The translations under genes and the position numbers were made by a program. 64,000 bases of DNA. Source: Actinomadura violacea (GTDB taxonomy: Bacteria; Actinomycetota; Actinomycetes; Streptosporangiales; Streptosporangiaceae). Positions 8,942 to 17,146 of the stretch are shown in pieces; positions within the stretch are counted from its first letter, which is position 1; each line of letters begins with the position of its first letter. The notes beneath the pieces are model-generated. The model did not search any database. It worked only from the letters and a program-made list of their open reading frames with translations, and had not been told where the DNA came from. Location: NCBI RefSeq assembly GCF_017573465.1, contig NZ_JAGEPF010000045.1, positions 1 through 64,000 of the forward strand, written 5' to 3'.

Positions 8942-9964
8942 TCAGGCCGTCGCGCCGGCGCGTCCGCGCCGCGCGACCACCACGTTGATCAGTACGGCGC
9001 CGACGATGATCACGCCGCGCACCACGTTCTGCAGGAAGGAGTCCACGCCGAGCAGCACCAGGCCGTTGCCGATCACGGTGATGAACACGACGCCGAGCAG
9101 GGTGCCGAGCATCCCGCCGCGGCCCCCCGACAGCGCCGTCCCGCCGATGACCACCGCCGCGATCACGTCGAACTCCAGCCCGGACGCCGCGCCGCCGCTG
9201 CCCGAGCCGAGCCGGGCCGCCAGCAGGATCCCGGTGACCGCCGACAGCAGCCCGGTCGTGGCGAACAGCAGCACCCGGATCCGGGTCAGGTTGATACCCG
9301 CCAGCCGCGCCGCGCCCGCGTTGCCGCCGATCGTGTAGACCGATCGCCCGTACGCGGTGAACCGGGCGACGTAGGCGAAGACCCCGAACAGCACCAGCAT
9401 CACGATCGCCGAGGTCGGGATTCCGGCGACGTCCCCGCCGAGCACGTCGAACACGCCGCTGTCGGGCAGCGTCACCGGCAGCGCGTCGGTGAGGTAGAGC
9501 CCGAGGCCGCCGAGGATGCTCCACAACCCGAGCGTCGTGATGAACGACGGCACGTCGAACACCGCGCGGAGCCAGCCCGCGATCGCGCCCCACACCACGC
9601 CGAGCAGCAGCGTCACCACGATCGCGCCGCCGACGCCGAGCCCCCACTCGGTGGCGCCCTTGGCGACCAGCACCGAGGAGAACGCCGTCGCCGGGCCGAT
9701 GCTGATGTCGATCTCCCCGGCGATGATGACCAGGGTGACGCCCCAGGCGGCGATGCCGACGGTGGCGGCGTCCCGCAGGATGCCGAGCTGGTTGTGCACC
9801 GACAGGAAGCCCGCGGCGGAGGCGCCGAGCGCCACGTACAGCGCGACGATCGCGACCAGCAGGCCGATCTCGTTCAGCTGGTGCGACCGGCCGTTCAGCA
9901 GCCGCCCCGCCACGCCCGTGATGCGCGTCCCGCCGGGCGGCGGGACGGTCCGAGTGGTGGTCAT
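8942..9964 (-). CDS. Sugar ABC transporter permease (RbsC/ribose type)
   Basis: The protein has 340 aa. ATG at 9962-9964 was preferred because it follows a GAGGAG ribosome site; an in-frame GTG at 9992-9994 would add ten residues. About eight to ten hydrophobic helices are visible. The family signature of BPD_transp_2 permeases is present: GVTLVIIAGEIDISIGPATAF near residue 75, and IGGTALSGGRGGMLGTLLG near residue 260. It should form the homodimeric membrane channel for the ATPase at 9995-11491 and the binding lipoprotein at 11511-12497. Confidence 0.92.
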   Translation of the reverse strand: MTTTRTVPPPGGTRITGVAGRLLNGRSHQLNEIGLLVAIVALYVALGASAAGFLSVHNQLGILRDAATVGIAAWGVTLVIIAGEIDISIGPATAFSSVLVAKGATEWGLGVGGAIVVTLLLGVVWGAIAGWLRAVFDVPSFITTLGLWSILGGLGLYLTDALPVTLPDSGVFDVLGGDVAGIPTSAIVMLVLFGVFAYVARFTAYGRSVYTIGGNAGAARLAGINLTRIRVLLFATTGLLSAVTGILLAARLGSGSGGAASGLEFDVIAAVVIGGTALSGGRGGMLGTLLGVVFITVIGNGLVLLGVDSFLQNVVRGVIIVGAVLINVVVARRGRAGATA

Positions 9965-9994
9965 GGTCTCTCCTCGTCTCTCAGGGCGGGTCAC

Positions 9995-11491
9995 TCAGGC
10001 CGCCATCGCGGCGGACAGCACGGCGTCCACGGTCACCTCGTCGCCGGTGAACTCGGCGGCGACCGTCCCGCCGCGCAGCGCGATGACGCGGTCGCACACC
10101 AGCGGCAGCTCCTCCAGCTCGCCGGACACGAACAGCACGGCGGCGCCCCGGCCGGCCAGCTCCCGGACCAGCCGGTAGATGCCCTCCTTGGCCTCCACGT
10201 CCACGCCGCGGGTCGGCTCGTCCAGCAGCAGGATCCGGCTGCCCGCGTGCAGCCACCGGCCGATCACGGCCTTCTGCTGGTTGCCGCCGCTCAGCGCGGC
10301 GATCGGGGTGCGGGCGGACGCGGTGGCGATCGACAGCCGCTCGATCAGCCCGCGCGCGGCCCGGTCGACCTTCGCCGGCACCACGGACGTGCCGCTGCTG
10401 ACCGCCCGGAAGTCCGACATCACCATGTTCTCGCCGACGCCGAGCAGCGGGACGATCGCCTCGCTCTTGCGGTCCTCCGGCGTCAGCCCGACGCCGCGGC
10501 GCTTCATCCCGGCCGCGGTCACCCGCGGCACCTCCCGGCCGTCCACCCGGACGGTCCCGGCGGCGGCCGGCTCGAACCCGGCGATCGCACGCAGCACCTC
10601 GGTGCGGCCCGAGCCCATCAGCCCGGCCAGCCCGAGGATCTCGCCCGGGTACAGGTCGAAGGACACGTCGGCGACCTTCGGCGGGACGCTCAGCCCCGAC
10701 ACCGACAGCAGCGGCGTGCGGTCGCGGTCCACGGTGCGCGCACGCGGCCGGACCGCCGCCTCGTACGCCGAGCCGAGCATCATCGCGACCGCGTCCTCGG
10801 TGGAGGTGGTCGCCATGTCGACGGTCCCGACCACCTCGCCGTTCCGCATGACGGTCGCGGTCCGCGCGATCCGCCGGATCTCGTCGAGCCGGTGGCTGAC
10901 GTAGACGACCGCGACGCCGCTCGCGGCGATCCGCCGGACCGCCTCCAGGACGGTCTCCACCTCGGCCGCGGCGAGCGCGCTGGTCGGCTCGTCCAGGATC
11001 AGCAGCCGCGGCTCGCGGCGCACCGCCCGGCAGATCTCCACCAGCTGCTGCTCGGCCAGCGGCAGCCCGCCGACCTGCGCGTCCGGGGCGATGCCCAGGC
11101 CGAGCCGGTCGAAGACCTCCCGGGCCGCGCGGCGCATCGCGGGATGGTCGACCCGGCCCGCCGCCGACCGCGGCCACGCGCCGAGGAACAGGTTCTCCGC
11201 GGCCGTCATCCCCGGCACCAGGCTGAGCTCCTGGTGGACGGTCCGCACGCCGAGCTCGTTCGCGCGCCGGACGCCGCCGTCGCCGAGCGCGGCGCCGCCG
11301 ATCTCGACCGTGCCCGCGTCGGCGCGCTCGACCCCGGACAGCACCTTGATCAGGGTGGACTTCCCGGCGCCGTTGCGGCCGAGGAGCGCGCGGACCTCGC
11401 CCGCCTCGATCTCCAGGCTCGCCCCCGTCAGAGCCCGGACGCCCGGGTAGTGCTTGGTGACGTCGGCGACGCGTACCAGCGGCGTGCTCAT
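9995..11491 (-). CDS. Sugar ABC transporter ATP-binding protein (RbsA/MglA type, two ABC domains)
   Basis: The protein has 498 aa from ATG at 11489-11491 with a GAGGAG ribosome site. Two fused ABC cassettes are present. The N-terminal one has Walker A GRNGAGKST, signature LPLAEQQLVEICRA, and Walker B LLILDEPTSAL. The C-terminal one has a degenerate Walker A (GLMGSGRTE), a good signature (LSGGNQQKAVIGRWL) and Walker B ILLLDEPTRGVD. This asymmetry is normal for carbohydrate uptake CUT2 importers. It lies between the substrate-binding lipoprotein and the permease of the same operon. Confidence 0.93.
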   Translation of the reverse strand: MSTPLVRVADVTKHYPGVRALTGASLEIEAGEVRALLGRNGAGKSTLIKVLSGVERADAGTVEIGGAALGDGGVRRANELGVRTVHQELSLVPGMTAAENLFLGAWPRSAAGRVDHPAMRRAAREVFDRLGLGIAPDAQVGGLPLAEQQLVEICRAVRREPRLLILDEPTSALAAAEVETVLEAVRRIAASGVAVVYVSHRLDEIRRIARTATVMRNGEVVGTVDMATTSTEDAVAMMLGSAYEAAVRPRARTVDRDRTPLLSVSGLSVPPKVADVSFDLYPGEILGLAGLMGSGRTEVLRAIAGFEPAAAGTVRVDGREVPRVTAAGMKRRGVGLTPEDRKSEAIVPLLGVGENMVMSDFRAVSSGTSVVPAKVDRAARGLIERLSIATASARTPIAALSGGNQQKAVIGRWLHAGSRILLLDEPTRGVDVEAKEGIYRLVRELAGRGAAVLFVSGELEELPLVCDRVIALRGGTVAAEFTGDEVTVDAVLSAAMAA

Positions 11492-11510
11492 GCGGCTCCT
11501 CTTCTCGGGG

Positions 11511-12497
11511 TTACGGGATGCCATCGGAGTGCTCCTGAAGCCAGCGCGTCCCGTCCTTCGGGCCGAGGTAGCGGTCGATGGGGGCGGGGATGACGAACCG
11601 GTCGCTCGGCCGGCCCGCGAGCACGTCCCGCGCGGCCTGGCCTGCCAGCCGCCCGACCTTGATCCCGGAGATGTCGGCGACGCCCTTCAGGACCCGCCCG
11701 TCCTGGAGCTTCTTGGCCGCATCGACCGACATGTCGCCGCCGAACACGGCGGTCTTGCCGGCCCTGCCGCGCGCCTCGACGGCCTTGACCGCGCCCAGCA
11801 TCTGCGAGCCGGCCTCGCCGTAGAACGCGTCGATGTCGGGGTGGGCGGTGAGCAGCTGCTCGCCCCGCTCGACGGCCTCGTCCAGCGCGAGCCCCTGCTG
11901 GTTCGCCACGATCCTCGCGCCCGGCACCTGCGCCTTGAGCGCCTTCTCGAAGCCCTGCCGGCGTTGGATGCAGACTTCGAACTGCTCGCAGTTGATCACG
12001 CCGACCTTGGGGGCGCGCTTCCCGGCGGCCAGGAAGTAGGCGGCCATCTGCTCACCGCTGACCCGGCCGAACCCGGCGGGGTCGCCGAGGACGAACGACT
12101 GCACGTACTTGCGCGCCTCCGCGTCCTCGATGCAGGTGTTGTAGCAGATCACCGGGACGCCGCTCTGCTTGGCGAGGCGCAGCGCCGGGATCGACGCCGT
12201 CGCCGACGCCGGGGACACGATGAGCGCGTCGACCTTCGCCGAGCTCATCGTGTTGATGAACGAACTCTCCTTGGCCGGGTCCGACTGGATGTTGGTCTGC
12301 ACCAGCTGGGGGTCCCGGCCCCCATGGCCGAGCGTCGAGCTCAGCCCGCGCCCCACGCCCGCGTAGTAGCCCTCGGCGTTCAGGTACACGACGCCGATGC
12401 GCCCGTGCTCGCCCACCCTGCCGCAGGCGGCCGTGACCGCCAGGACCGCCGCGACCGCCATGAGCACGGCCGCCAGACGGCGCTTGGCATGCTTCAT
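11511..12497 (-). CDS. Sugar ABC transporter substrate-binding lipoprotein (RbsB-like)
   Basis: The protein has 328 aa from ATG at 12495-12497 behind a GAGGAG ribosome site. A lipoprotein signal (KRR, hydrophobic core, then VTAACG) puts the acylated Cys near residue 25. The mature part has the periplasmic-binding-protein type 1 pattern: IGVVYLNAEGYYAGVGRGL, DALIVSPASATASIPAL, PVICYNT, and a C-terminal DRYLGPKDGTRWLQEH. It is the first gene of the operon and is expected to capture the sugar outside the membrane. A consensus-like promoter lies just upstream. Confidence 0.9.
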   Translation of the reverse strand: MKHAKRRLAAVLMAVAAVLAVTAACGRVGEHGRIGVVYLNAEGYYAGVGRGLSSTLGHGGRDPQLVQTNIQSDPAKESSFINTMSSAKVDALIVSPASATASIPALRLAKQSGVPVICYNTCIEDAEARKYVQSFVLGDPAGFGRVSGEQMAAYFLAAGKRAPKVGVINCEQFEVCIQRRQGFEKALKAQVPGARIVANQQGLALDEAVERGEQLLTAHPDIDAFYGEAGSQMLGAVKAVEARGRAGKTAVFGGDMSVDAAKKLQDGRVLKGVADISGIKVGRLAGQAARDVLAGRPSDRFVIPAPIDRYLGPKDGTRWLQEHSDGIP

Positions 12498-12531
12498 CGA
12501 CGTACTCCTCGTTCCGGCAACCTGCTGACCT

Positions 12532-12561
12532 TGTCTAATGCCCCCGGCCGGGTGCTGTCAA
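12532..12561 (-). promoter_or_regulatory. Promoter of the sugar/galactonate operon
   Basis: On the minus strand, TTGACA (12561-12556) and TAGACA (12537-12532) are separated by 18 bp, a good sigma-70-type promoter about 35 bp before the lipoprotein gene. The adjoining 12558-12588 stretch is strikingly AT-rich for this genome and lies between the operon and the divergent GntR gene. It is the likely regulator-binding region. Confidence 0.7.
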
Positions 12562-12634
12562 TATTAATTCCTAATTTATGATTACTCTGTGAGGGCTAGG
12601 GTACTCGGCGGACGAGCGAAGGAGGGGGCCTCCC

Positions 12635-13333
12635 GTGGTGCGCTACTCGGAGCGCGGGCTGCACGGCCAGACGGTGCAGGAGATCGCGCGACGCATCCTC
12701 GGCGGGGAGCTGGACCCCGGCGACACCATCGACGTGGCGGCGCTCGGCGACGAGCTGGACGTCAGCCTCACCGCACTGCGCGAGGCGCTGAAGGTGCTCG
12801 CGGCGAAGGGCCTGGTCGCCTCGCGGCAGAAGCGGGGCACGTTCGTGCGCCCCCGCTCCGACTGGAGCCTCCTCGACCCCGACGTCATCCGGTGGCAGTT
12901 CGCCAACCGCGACGACCACGCGTTCCTGCAGAACCTCGCCGAGGTGCGCGGCATCATCGAGCCCCAGGCCGCCCGCTACGCGGCCCTGCGCCGCACCCCC
13001 GACGACCTCGCCGCCCTGGACGAGGCCCTCGCCGGCATGAAGGCCGCCGACGGCGACCTCGCCCGCGCCGTCCAGGCCGACCTGGACTTCCACCGGGGCC
13101 TGCTCACCGCCACCCACAACGAGCTGCTGGAGCGGATGGAGGTCGTGATCGAGGTCGGCCTCGCCGAACGCGACCGCCTCGTGCACGGCGTCCGTCCCCA
13201 CGACGACCCCGTCCCGAGCCACCGCGCGGTCCTCGACGCCGTCCGCGACGCCGACCCGGACCGCGCGGAGAAGGCCATGCGCGACCTTCTCGTCAAGGCC
13301 GCGCACGACCTCGACACCCTCACCGCCGACTAA
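12635..13333 (+). CDS. GntR/FadR-family regulator, DgoR-like
   Basis: The protein has 232 aa from GTG at 12635 (a second GTG follows directly), behind GGAGGGGG. A winged helix at residues 10-75 (IARRILGGELDPGD..., LTALREALKVLAAKGLV) is followed by an FCD ligand domain with metal-site residues D/H in DLDFHRG and H in PSHRAVLDAV. The linker RPRSDWSLLDPDVIRWQF resembles the corresponding part of E. coli DgoR, the galactonate-responsive repressor. It is divergent from the sugar/galactonate operon and shares its AT-rich promoter region. Repression relieved by a sugar acid such as galactonate is the likely mode. Confidence 0.87.
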   Translation: MVRYSERGLHGQTVQEIARRILGGELDPGDTIDVAALGDELDVSLTALREALKVLAAKGLVASRQKRGTFVRPRSDWSLLDPDVIRWQFANRDDHAFLQNLAEVRGIIEPQAARYAALRRTPDDLAALDEALAGMKAADGDLARAVQADLDFHRGLLTATHNELLERMEVVIEVGLAERDRLVHGVRPHDDPVPSHRAVLDAVRDADPDRAEKAMRDLLVKAAHDLDTLTAD

Positions 13334-13443
13334 CGGCGCGACGTCCCCGCCCAGTCCACCTCCACGTGCTGCTCGCCCTCAGGGCCGTAGCGGTGCAGGG
13401 CCTGGTCTGGATTACGTGTGGCCTGGGCGGAAACGTGCGGGCG

Positions 13444-14220
13444 TCAGCTCGGCTGCGCGGTCGGCATGATCGTGACCTGCTGGAGGTTGACGCGCGGGGG
13501 CAGGGCGGCGATGAAGCCGATGGTGTCGGCGATGTCCTGCGGGGTGAGCCACTCCATCGACTCCTTGGAGCCCTCCAGCCAGTCCAGAGCGCCCTGGTCG
13601 GTGACGTGGCTCTGCAGTTCGGTGCCGACGATGCCGGGCTCGATGGCCGACACCCGGACGTTCTTCGCACCCAGTTCGACGCGCAGATGGCGCGAGAGGT
13701 GGGTGACGTACGCCTTGGTGGCGGAGTAGACGGCGAAGGCGGGGAAGATGTTCTGCGCCGCGATGGACGAGGTGTTGATCAGGTCGGCGACACCGCGGGC
13801 CCGGCCCGCGCGCACCAGTTGCGGGGTGAACGCGCCGATGGCGTTCATCAGGCCGGTGACGTTCAGGTCGATCTGGTGCTGCCACTGGCCGGCGGCCAGT
13901 TCCTCGACCGGGGCGGGCAGCATGACGCCGGCGTTGTTGAACAGCAGGTCGGCGCCGCCCAGTTCGGTCTCGACGCGGTCGGCCGCGGCCTGGAGGGCCG
14001 CGGCGTCGGTGACGTCGGTGGGGATGGCGATGGCGGTGCCGCCGTTCTCGGCGATCCGCTCGACCAGGTCCTGCAGCCTGTCGGCGCGGCGGGCCAGGAC
14101 GGCGACGCGGGCGCCGAGCGAGGCGAGCTTCTCGGCGGCGGCCTCGCCGATGCCGCTGGAGGCGCCGGTGACCACGGCGACGCGGCCCTGGAGCGGGGTT
14201 GTGGAAGTGGAATTGGACAT
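13444..14220 (-). CDS. SDR family oxidoreductase
   Basis: The protein has 258 aa from ATG at 14218-14220 behind a GGAGG site. It is a classical SDR: TGASSGIGEAAAEKL near residue 18, FNNAGVMLPAP, INTSSIAAQN with the catalytic Ser, and YSATKAYV with the Tyr/Lys pair. The RRADRLQ segment after the second strand suggests NADP(H). It belongs to the broad YdfG-like, clavulanate-dehydrogenase-like group; the substrate is unknown. It is divergent from a MmyB-type XRE regulator 172 bp away, a common arrangement in which the regulator controls the dehydrogenase. Confidence 0.85.
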   Translation of the reverse strand: MSNSTSTTPLQGRVAVVTGASSGIGEAAAEKLASLGARVAVLARRADRLQDLVERIAENGGTAIAIPTDVTDAAALQAAADRVETELGGADLLFNNAGVMLPAPVEELAAGQWQHQIDLNVTGLMNAIGAFTPQLVRAGRARGVADLINTSSIAAQNIFPAFAVYSATKAYVTHLSRHLRVELGAKNVRVSAIEPGIVGTELQSHVTDQGALDWLEGSKESMEWLTPQDIADTIGFIAALPPRVNLQQVTIMPTAQPS

Positions 14221-14392
14221 GATGTGCCTCCGTGGAGAATCGGGGGGTAAGTGCCGAGTAGGTCTCGGTACGTCTCCATGACAACAGCCCGGTGCTCCGC
14301 TCCCGCGGCTACAAATGGCCCCGTCCAGGCTGGTACCGGCAGGGCCACCCTCGGGTGGGCGGGCCGGTCGCGGCCGTAGGCACACTGGGGGT

Positions 14393-15283
14393 ATGGACCG
14401 CAGCAAGGAGATCGCCGGTTTTCTCCGCGCCCGTCGCGCGGCGATCAGCCCGGAGCAGGCCGGGCTCGCCCCCGACGGCCGCGTCCGGCGGGTGCCGGGG
14501 CTGCGCCGGGACGAGGTGGCGCGGCTGGCCGGAGTGAGCACCGAGTACTACACGCGACTCGAGCAGGGACGGCCGGGGAACCCGTCGCCGGAGGTCGTCG
14601 AGGCGCTGTCGCGGGCACTGTGGCTGGACGCCTCGGAGCGCGAGCACCTCGGCGACCTGCTGCTGACCCGCCGCGGCGCGGTGCGGCGCGGTCCGCAGCG
14701 GCCGCAGCGGGTACGGCCGGGGCTGTTCCTGATGCTGGAGACGCTCGGCCACGTGCCGGCGTTCATCCTGGGGCGGCGCACCGACGTGCTGGCTTCCAAC
14801 CACCTGGCCCGCGCCGTGCTGACGGACTTCGAGGCGCTGCCCTCCCGGCACCGGAACCTGGCCCGCTACTACCTGCTGGACCCCCAGGCGCGGGAGCGGG
14901 TCGGGGACTGGGAGCGGATCGCCGCCGAGACCGTGGCGATGCTGCGCCTGGAGGCCGGCCGTCACCCCGACGACCGGCGGCTGGCCGACCTGGTCGGCGA
15001 ACTCACCGTGCGGTCGCCGGAGTTCTCCGGCTGGTGGAACGACCACAAGGTGCTGCGCCGCACCCACGGGGACAAGCACTACGTGCACCCGCTGGTCGGC
15101 GAGATGCACTTCGTCTACGAGTCGTTCCAGGTGCCCGGCGACACCGAGCAGACGCTGTGCGTCTATAACGTCGAGCCGCAGTCACCGACCGCTGAAGCGG
15201 TGCAACTGCTGCGCAGCTGGGCCGCCCCATCGGCAATGCCCGGCCCGGCCGCCGAGCCCACCGCTCCAGGCGACGCCGGGTAA
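14393..15283 (+). CDS. XRE-family regulator with MmyB-like ligand-binding domain
   Basis: The protein has 296 aa from ATG at 14393. An N-terminal helix-turn-helix (about residues 5-75, including LRRDEVARLAGVSTEYYTRLEQG) is followed by the MmyB-like domain (about 110-265). That domain has the usual LFLMLETL, VLASNHLARAVL and SPEFSGWWNDH...KHYVHPLVGEMHF segments. In this family the PAS-like C-terminal domain is thought to bind a fatty-acid-like ligand. Such regulators nearly always sit beside, and probably control, a divergent SDR gene, as here. Confidence 0.9.
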   Translation: MDRSKEIAGFLRARRAAISPEQAGLAPDGRVRRVPGLRRDEVARLAGVSTEYYTRLEQGRPGNPSPEVVEALSRALWLDASEREHLGDLLLTRRGAVRRGPQRPQRVRPGLFLMLETLGHVPAFILGRRTDVLASNHLARAVLTDFEALPSRHRNLARYYLLDPQARERVGDWERIAAETVAMLRLEAGRHPDDRRLADLVGELTVRSPEFSGWWNDHKVLRRTHGDKHYVHPLVGEMHFVYESFQVPGDTEQTLCVYNVEPQSPTAEAVQLLRSWAAPSAMPGPAAEPTAPGDAG

Positions 15284-15345
15284 AGCCCTGGACGACGGTC
15301 GCGATCACCACCGTCCGGCCTTCAAGGACACCACCAAGAACCGCT

Positions 15346-16209
15346 TCAGGCGGCGATGTGGTCCGCGAGCCGGTCGGCAGCGCTGCGGGGCTCGCGGCCG
15401 AGGATCTCGGCCAGCAGGGGGTCGGCATCTGCGAAGTAGCCGGCGCGGCTGGCCTGGTACCAGGTGAGCATGAACCGGGCCGCCTGCTCGGGCACACCGA
15501 TCGCGATCTGGTCGGCAACCCACTGTTCGTCGTCCAGGACTGTGCGCTCGATGGTGCGACCGGTCAGCTCGGAGGCGATCGCGGCGAAATCGTCGAAGGT
15601 GACGGCGGTCGGCGCGGTCAGATTGATCGGGCCGTCGAAGGAACGGTAGGAACGGTCACCGGCCAGGATGACCGCAATGGCCTCGGCCACGTCCGCACGG
15701 TCGGTGTACGGGACGGGACCGTCCTCCGGTTGGGCGATCTCCCCGGTCCGCTGCCACGGGCCGAGTACCTGGTCCAGGGTGCCGTAGGCGCCATTGCGCA
15801 GCGCGGTCCAGGCCACCCCGGATTCGGCGAGGACGGCCTCAGTAGCCATGTGGGTCTCCGACGCCGGGTACGGATTGCCGGGGACGGCGCCCTGCTGGCT
15901 CGTGTAGAGGATCCGCTGGGCGCCGGCGGCAACGGCGACCTCGATGGCATCGCGATGCAAGCCGATCAGGTCGGCCGCCGGGTCGTTGCCCGACACGAGG
16001 AGCACCTGCTCGGCACCGGCGAACGAGTCGCGCAGCGCGGCCGGATCCTCGTAGGAGCCCTGCCGCACACGGACGCCGCGATCGGCGAAATGCCGCGCCC
16101 CAGCGACGTTACGGACGCTGACGCCGATCCGATCCGCAGGTACGCGCTGGAGGAGGTTCTCGACGGTGGCGCTGCCGAGTCCGCCGGTGGCGCCGGTGAC
16201 AACGATCAT
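15346..16209 (-). CDS. NmrA-like NAD(P)-binding oxidoreductase (QorB-like)
   Basis: The protein has 287 aa from ATG at 16207-16209. An atypical SDR/NmrA fold is seen: TGATGGLGSATVENLL at the N terminus, VSVRNVAGARHF, LLVSGNDP, YTSQQGAVP and LRNGAYGTL. This pattern fits the QorB/YtfG NADPH:quinone oxidoreductase group and related redox-sensing NmrA proteins. It is divergent from a TetR regulator, and two palindromic operators fill the space between them, so TetR repression is likely. Confidence 0.82.
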   Translation of the reverse strand: MIVVTGATGGLGSATVENLLQRVPADRIGVSVRNVAGARHFADRGVRVRQGSYEDPAALRDSFAGAEQVLLVSGNDPAADLIGLHRDAIEVAVAAGAQRILYTSQQGAVPGNPYPASETHMATEAVLAESGVAWTALRNGAYGTLDQVLGPWQRTGEIAQPEDGPVPYTDRADVAEAIAVILAGDRSYRSFDGPINLTAPTAVTFDDFAAIASELTGRTIERTVLDDEQWVADQIAIGVPEQAARFMLTWYQASRAGYFADADPLLAEILGREPRSAADRLADHIAA

Positions 16210-16271
16210 GCTTGTGGCCTCTTCCTGTCTGCCCGCACACCCGTATCCGCCCTGATAGAAGGCGGCGCCAC

Positions 16272-16294
16272 AAGTTGACCCCCTAGGTCAACTT
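16272..16294. promoter_or_regulatory. Operator 1, TetR-type palindrome
   Basis: This is a perfect inverted repeat of AAGTTGACC and GGTCAACTT around a 5-bp centre (CCCTA), between the divergent NmrA-like and TetR genes. It has the same 9-5-9 architecture as the site at 16318-16340. Confidence 0.75.
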
Positions 16295-16317
16295 ATGACT
16301 CGCCCACGACGGTAGGT

Positions 16318-16340
16318 AAGCTGACCCAGGGAGTCAAATT
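16318..16340. promoter_or_regulatory. Operator 2, imperfect copy of the TetR-type palindrome
   Basis: AAGCTGACC, a 5-bp centre CAGGG, and AGTCAAATT repeat the 9-5-9 layout of operator 1 with a few mismatches. The centre-to-centre distance is 46 bp. It lies about 27 bp upstream of the TetR start, as expected for autoregulation. Confidence 0.6.
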
Positions 16341-16366
16341 CCGATGCCGGGCGGCGGTGAGAGGCG

Positions 16367-16978
16367 GTGAGGACCTTGACCGGTGCGGCGCCATCCGAAC
16401 CGCGGCTGCGCGCCGATGCCAGGCGCAACTCCGAACAGATCCGGTCCGCCGCGATCGCCGCGTTCCAGGGACGGGGCCTGACGGTGCCGCTGGAGGAGGT
16501 CGCCAAGGCCGCCGGCGTGAGCAAGGCCACGATCTTCAACCGGTTCGGCGGCCGGGTCGGCCTCATCGAGGCCGTCATCGAAGAGGTCGTCGCGACGGAG
16601 CTGTTCGCCATCATCGATCACACACGGACGATCGACGACGTCGGCGAGCGGATCGCGTACTACCTCACGGCGATCCGCGACCTCCAGTACCGCCAGCCCG
16701 CCGTCAACGACGTCCTATTGCAGTCGTATCCGCACTCGCACCAGCTCATGGAGATCTGCCGAGTCGGGAGCGAGGTCAACGACGAGCTCGTCGCCGCGGC
16801 GCGAGACTTCGGAGCACTGCGGCCGGAGTTCACGGCGAGCGACCTTCACGCGCTCGTCGTCGACAATGCCCTCGCCCTCAAACACGGCAAGCAGCCTCCC
16901 CGTGACGACTACGACCGCCGCACCACTTACCTCCTGGACGGGATCCGCGGGCACCAGCCCGCTCCTGACGGACGATGA
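16367..16978 (+). CDS. TetR/AcrR family transcriptional regulator
   Basis: The protein has 203 aa from GTG at 16367. The N-terminal helix-turn-helix is clear (IRSAAIAAFQGRGLTVPLEEVA, AGVSKATIFNRFGGRVGLIEAV). The C-terminal helical domain is of the SbtR-like type, with DLQYRQPAVNDVLLQ and HALVVDNALAL. It probably represses the divergent NmrA-like oxidoreductase and itself through the two palindromes between them. Confidence 0.88.
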   Translation: MRTLTGAAPSEPRLRADARRNSEQIRSAAIAAFQGRGLTVPLEEVAKAAGVSKATIFNRFGGRVGLIEAVIEEVVATELFAIIDHTRTIDDVGERIAYYLTAIRDLQYRQPAVNDVLLQSYPHSHQLMEICRVGSEVNDELVAAARDFGALRPEFTASDLHALVVDNALALKHGKQPPRDDYDRRTTYLLDGIRGHQPAPDGR

Positions 16979-17146
16979 CGGCGCCCTCGCCCTGATGCGG
17001 CGAACGGACCGATCAAGTGGCGCCATCGGCCGTGCTCTGTGGCCGCATCCGCCCCGATCTCTGCCACGAGCTTCGGCATGACGCGGACGTACGAGGGCGT
17101 GGTGAGGGGACCGGAACGGGCGACAACGCGTAACCACCTGCCTGCG

